Shown here piece after piece: positions 56,844-64,000 of a stretch of DNA of 64,000 nucleotides. The position numbers and the translations under genes are program-made. The notes below the pieces were generated by a model. The model did not search any database and had not been told where the DNA came from. It saw nothing but the letters and a program-made list of their open reading frames with translations. The first letter of the stretch is position 1, and each line of letters starts with the position of its first letter. The DNA comes from Cranoglanis bouderius. Lineage: Eukaryota; Chordata; Actinopteri; Siluriformes; Cranoglanididae. The DNA lies in the NCBI GenBank assembly GCA_023630585.1, contig CM042558.1:12531800-12595799 (forward strand), written 5' to 3'.

Positions 56844-57085
56844 TTTTGTTTTTTTTACACATGATTTTTACACATTTGTTTCTTTTTTTACGTTAATATT
56901 TTCACGTTTTCATTTTTCAGATGTGATCTTTGCTAATTTACTTTTTCACGTTTTTTTTAATGTGGTTTTATTTCATTCGCATGTGATTTCACACACCATT
57001 AATTTTTCACATAATTTGTAGGGCTTGTGGTTTAATTTTTTTCAGTCTTGCATAACTCTTTTTCACATGTGATCACATATTGTTC
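56460..57085. repeat. Degenerate TTTTCACATG array
   Basis: About 600 bp of repeated words such as TTTTTCACATGTACTGG, TCACATGTAGTGCATGTG, TTTTACACATGATTTTTACAC and TCACATGTGATCACATATTG. T-rich, non-coding, same flavour as 21370-21605. Contains a (TA)n run at 56807-56840. Confidence 0.6.
56807..56840. repeat. (TA)n microsatellite
   Basis: About 17 TA units inside the TTTTCACATG array. Confidence 0.95.
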
Positions 57086-58548
<1,463 letters not shown>

Positions 58549-58740
58549 GTACATTTACATTATTTGGCAGACACCCTTATCCAGAGCAACTTACATTTTA
58601 TTTCATTTATACATCTGAGCAGTTGAGGGTTAAGGGCCTTGCTCAAGGGCCCAACAGTGGTGGCTTGACAGTGCTGGAGTTTGTACTCACGACCTTCCGA
58701 TCAGTAGCCCAATGTCTTAACCACTGACCTACCACTGCCT
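58549..58740 (-). mobile_element. tRNA-derived SINE of a third type
   Basis: Minus strand: CAGTGGTAGGTCAGTGGTTA (A-box region, reverse of 58719-58738), then GGAAGGTCGTGAGTACAAAC (B-box region, reverse of 58681-58700), then the core GGGCCCTTGAGCAAGGCCCTT and the end GTAAGTTGCTCTGGATAAGG with GTCTGCCAAATAATGTAAA. This is a common fish repeat. The body differs from the other SINEs in the window. Confidence 0.8.
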
Positions 58741-60245
58741 TTATACATAATCAAAAGTAAGGAAAAGAAAGTTTAAGGACAGTGTAAAAGTACAATATCA
58801 GATCGGGTCATTAGAAAAAATGCAAAAAAAAAAAAAAAAAGGCACAAAGCATTTCTTGTGGCAAAGATCATATATCCAGACTATCTGCTCAGCTTACTGA
58901 TGTAGAATTAATAAAAGACCGACTTCTTTCATCCTTCTTTGCTGTGGCTCAATGATTCGGAAATTCAAGAACAGGTTTTTGTTTTTGTTTTTTGTTTTTT
59001 TACCTTACATGGACAAGTTTAGCGTTGGTGTGTTTTGTATATGGTAAATAAATACAACCAGTTCCCACCATTATTAACCTATTTAGACACATTTGTATGT
59101 GTGTGTCAGTTTGTGTGTGCGTGTGTTCATCACTGAGACTGTGGCCTCGGCGCCGAGCACCTTTATGATTGCAGTCTGTTCAATGTTAGCCCTTTTACCT
59201 TTGAGATAAAATGCCACGTATAAACATCACTCCGAAAAAAAAAAAAAAAAAAAGTCTTAATGGTTCTAAGCAAGATTGCATTTTCAAGCAGCGCCACAGG
59301 CCGTGACTGCAGACTACACACTCTTTCCACGCTCTTTACACCCTCCCTCTTTAGACACACTTCTTTTTCGGAAAAGACAGAAATAGGGAAAGGATATCCA
59401 GGCAATCGGGAAAAAAAATTAAAGACAAGAAAAGGTTCGGGGGCATTTTGGAAAAGTCTAAACATGAACTTTCACTACATTCGCTACGTTAAAACAAGAC
59501 GTATGACTACTTGCAAGAAAGATAATCTGAAGTGTGCGAGCACTTATGGCCAGTTCATAATTTGAAGTGATATTATGGCCTAATATGCCTATGTAATATT
59601 GAATTCTTCCACTTTTTATAACAGCATAGGGAAATCCTCAAGGTCTTTTTAATTAATTCCCATCATTCTCTCCTTCTGACACTAAAGGCACTGTGGACAC
59701 AGATTAGGAAGGATGTCCATGAAAAATTAACAGGTTTATCTTTTCACTTTGACAACCACCGGCTCTATTATATATACACCACACTATATTTATATATTTC
59801 CCCCCTTTTTTTTCATGTGAGCTGAAGCTGAGGGAAGAACCAACTAAACTGGCGATATATTCCACATAATAAAACTAGAGTGGTTATTACGGGAGGAGAA
59901 AATAGTTTGCACCTCCTGAAGAAGGAGGAGGCAGAGGAGAGGATATGAAGGGGCTTAGATGCTTGCTTCCAGATCTACAACTTGGACATGGTCCAGGTTT
60001 TGGGTGTTCGTCAAAGAACATCCAAACAATTTGGATGATTATATGTGCAGAGCTTGATGGTATATAATCTGTAAGCAGGGATTGATTGGGAGTTGTTTCC
60101 GTCTTCGAGGAGAAATGATTATATGCTTTGATGATTAATAATATACAATATGCATAACAATGATGGTATATAACATCTGCTGTATATACAGTATATTAGT
60201 AGTACTATTAGCTGTAGTAGTAATTATAGCTTAATAATTAATCCC
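58741..60245. other. Unique sequence, no gene seen
   Basis: A runs at 58823-58840 and 59236-59253, T-rich run at 58979-59001. 59130-59480 is balanced in composition with frames on both strands (59163-59465 minus, 59260-59565 plus) that carry no domain. Possible regulatory DNA. Confidence 0.35.
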
Positions 60246-60543
60246 CATCCATCCATTTTCTGTACCGCTTATCCTACACAAGGTCTTGGGGGAGCCTGGA
60301 GCCTATTCCAGGGAACTCGGGGCACAAGGTGGGGGACACCCTGGAGAGTGCCAACACATTGCAGGGCACAATCATGCAATGGCCAATTTGGAAATTCCAA
60401 TCAGCATACAACGCATATGGGGAGGAAACCAGAGTACCCAGAGGAAACCCCCGAAACACAGGGAGAACATACAAACTCCACGCACACAGGGCAGAGGTGG
60501 GATTCGAACCCCCAACCCCAGAGGTGCGAGGCAAACATGCCAT
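60246..60543 (-). mobile_element. tRNA-derived SINE, near full length
   Basis: Minus strand: tRNA head with B-box GGGTTCGAATCCC (reverse of 60499-60512), GTGTGGAGTTTGTATGTTCT, TTCCTCTGGGTACTCTGG, GTTGGCACTCTCCAGGGTG, GAATAGGCTCCAGGCTCC and the end ACAGAAAATGGATGGATGG. Same family as 10327. The B-box is the best preserved in the window. Confidence 0.85.
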
Positions 60544-62045
<1,502 letters not shown>

Positions 62046-62689
62046 CTGAACCCTTTTCCCCCTAAAAGTGTAGTAGCAGTAGTTTAGTATTACTAATATA
62101 TCTAATTAATAAGATTAGTATGAGTATTAGTGTCAGTGTTACTATTTTTGCTATTAAGTTCAGTTTATTTGTATAGCGCTTTTAACAATGGACATTGTCC
62201 CAAAGCAGCTTTACAGAAGTATGTAAATTCAGGACATAGATTTTAAATTTATGAATTTATCCCCAATGAGCAAGCCAGCAGCGATGGTGGCAAGGAAGAA
62301 CTCCCTGAGCTGATATAAGGAAGAAACCTTGAGAGGAACCAGACTCAAAAGGGAACCCATCCTCATCTGGGTAACACCGGATAGTGCAATTATAAATAAA
62401 TAAATTTCTTCTATAAATGTACCAGTACAACATGGTCAAATAGCAGTTGTGAGACCATGAAAAATTCATTAAAGTTTTTATATGAAGTCTGTTTTGTTGA
62501 ACTTCACCACTGTAATCTCAATGATCTTTAGGCTGCACCGTGTGGGGCCATCCTCAGCAGCATCATGTGACTTCAATTGATGAGATCTCCAACTAGAAGT
62601 AGGGCATCAGGATGGATCGGGCAGGTCCAGAGAGCAGAAGGGGTCGGGATCATTGGCATCTCAGGAGTATCATGTGAAGTTCGACAGAA

Positions 62690-62692
<3 letters not shown>

Positions 62693-62746
<54 letters not shown>
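62693..62746. repeat. (GA)n microsatellite
   Basis: About 27 GA units within the LINE 3-prime region. Confidence 0.97.
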
Positions 62747-62748
<2 letters not shown>

Positions 62749-63039
62749 ATTAGGTATGCTTATTGTCCCGTAATGGTTAAGGACAATGTACTTTGCGTAA
62801 GTGAAAGCAGGTACTCCGGCAAGACAAGCTTATGACAAGATAACTAAAAGGGAGAGCCAGAGGGTAATACAGACATGAGGGCTCCCTGGGACAAGGCGGC
62901 CAGCCACCCCACCACCAGCAAACCTTGGTGGACGCCTGAAAGTGGGGGGGTGACAGCATCCAGACATCCCAGTTCACTACAACACACTATGCCCATGAGA
63001 CCTCTAGATCTGCTCCTTTACCTTAGGAAAAAAAAAAAA

Positions 63040-64000
63040 CTATTCACGAAAGGCTTGATTAAACAAATATGTTTTCAGCCTGGACTTAAACACTGAGACT
63101 GTGTCTGAGTCCCGAACACTAATTGGAAGGCTGTTGCATAACTGTGGGCTTTGTAAGAAAAATCTTTTCCCCCTGCTGTAGCCTTCACTATCCGAGGTAC
63201 CGACAAATAGCCTGCACCTTTTGATCGAAGTAGGCGTAGCGGATCATAAAAACCAAAAGTTCGCTTAGGTACTGTGGCGCGAAGCCATTTAGCGCTTTAT
63301 AAGTCAATAGTAGTATTTTATAATCAATGCGAAATTTCACTGGGAGCCAATGCAGTGTGGATAAGATAGGGGTGATGTGGTCATATCTTCTGGTTCTAGT
63401 AAGGACTCTTGCAGCTGCATTCTGGACTAACTGGAGTTTGTTTATGCTCCTACTGGAACATCCAGACAGTAAGGCATTACAATAATCCAACCTAGAGGTA
63501 ACGAAAGCATGGACTAATTTTTCTGCATCATGTAGTGACAATATATTTCTTATCTTAGCAATATTTCTGAGGTGAAAGAAGGCTATCCTAGTAATATTAC
63601 CTACATGGGCGTCAAAGGAAAGACTGGAGTCAATAATCACACCAAGGTCTTTTACTGTTGCACATGATGAAACAGAAAGGCCATCCAGAGTTACTATATA
63701 ATCAGAAAACTTACTTCTAGCTGCATGTGGTCCTAGTATAAGTACTTCTGTCTTGTCAAAGACATTAAGGGCCGCTCCCTTAATGCCAACAACGTTTTCT
63801 AGTCTACCAAGGAGAATAGTATGATCAATTGTATCAAAAGCTGCACTAAGGTCAAGCAACACAAGCATGGAAACACAACCCTGATCAGAGGCCATCAGTA
63901 GGTCATTTACCACTTTAACCAGTGCTGTCTCTGTGCTATGATGAGGCCTAAATCCTGACTGATATATTTCATGAATGTTATTCCTGTTAAGGTATGAGCA
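63040..64000 (-). pseudogene. L2-type LINE reverse-transcriptase relic
   Basis: An open frame runs from the window edge to 63188. It starts YQSGFRPHHSTETALVKVV, then LLDLSAAFDTIDHTILLGRL (the first Asp-bearing palm motif), then jumps to FDKTEVLILGP at about 63750 without the middle of the palm, including the YADD-type active-site box. The frame survives this deletion. The C-terminal region follows: TSRLDYCNALLSG, KLQLVQNAAARVLTRT, LHWLPVKFRIDYKILLLTYK, NGFAPQYLSELL. Near 63250 a frameshift moves the true coding to another frame (YDPLRLLRSKGAGYLSVP, then KSRLKTYLF), ending in a stop at 63040. Non-functional by deletion and frameshift. Confidence 0.88.

Larger units (their letters stand above)
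62155..64000 (-). mobile_element. L2-type LINE, internally deleted, continues past window
   Basis: Reads on the minus strand from the window edge. Coding relic 64000-63040, then 3-prime non-coding sequence to 62155, ending with the GCGCTATACAAATAAACTGA tail shared with 8216, 33037 and 43797. A (GA)n array at 62693-62746 has expanded inside the 3-prime region. This is the only copy here with reverse-transcriptase sequence. The 5-prime part is outside the window, so its full size is unknown. Confidence 0.88.

Overview
The window looks like a gene desert from a ray-finned fish nuclear genome. The evidence is the repeat mix: very dense (CA)n, (GA)n and (AT)n microsatellites, several Tc1-type DNA transposon relics, tRNA-headed SINEs with a snapped-off GGAT tail, L2-type LINE tails, and palindromic MITEs. 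This combination is typical of teleosts; a catfish-like or otherwise Tc1-rich lineage is a guess from repeat flavour only. The sequence is AT-rich. I found no host protein-coding gene, no rRNA and no free-standing tRNA. Every long open frame that I can explain is either a microsatellite read as protein or a piece of a transposase or reverse transcriptase.

Layout. 1-9 kb: copies of a palindrome-ended MITE family (here called family A; 553, 2860 and 7740), one interrupted by a foldback element with 22-bp periodic arms (3391-3979), and many CA/CT arrays. 9-14 kb: mostly unique sequence, with one complete SINE at 10.3 kb. 14.7-19.3 kb: two nearly full-length but dead Tc1-like elements on the minus strand (14763-16010 and 17419-18732), with fragments of others. 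21-25 kb: clustered microsatellites, a broken plus-strand Tc1-like transposase with 36 residues between the last two catalytic positions (22976-23805), and a 540-bp Tc1-derived MITE. 25-34 kb: LINE tails, SINEs, a composite insertion flanked by a 40-bp direct repeat (30326-30959), a third Tc1-like element (31354-32547), and a 180-bp block present at both 30.4 and 33.5 kb. 34.6-36.6 kb: unique sequence. 36.6-46.9 kb: SINEs, a palindromic MITE, an inverted pair of Tc1 fragments, a second foldback element (40351-41235), a long AAT/AAC array, and a 647-bp MITE with long inverted ends. 46.9-50 kb and 55.4-58.5 kb: long repeat-poor stretches with homeodomain- and octamer-like motifs, the best candidates for conserved regulatory DNA. 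53.3-55.4 kb: a four-level nest of insertions. 62.1-64 kb: an L2-type LINE on the minus strand, running off the window edge, with its reverse-transcriptase palm deleted in frame.

There is no operon or pathway to describe. The story here is repeated insertion of small DNA transposons and retroelements into a non-coding region that may carry distal enhancers of a gene outside the window. Family names come from recognising hallmark motifs; no database search was possible. Copy boundaries given without an inverted or direct repeat are approximate.
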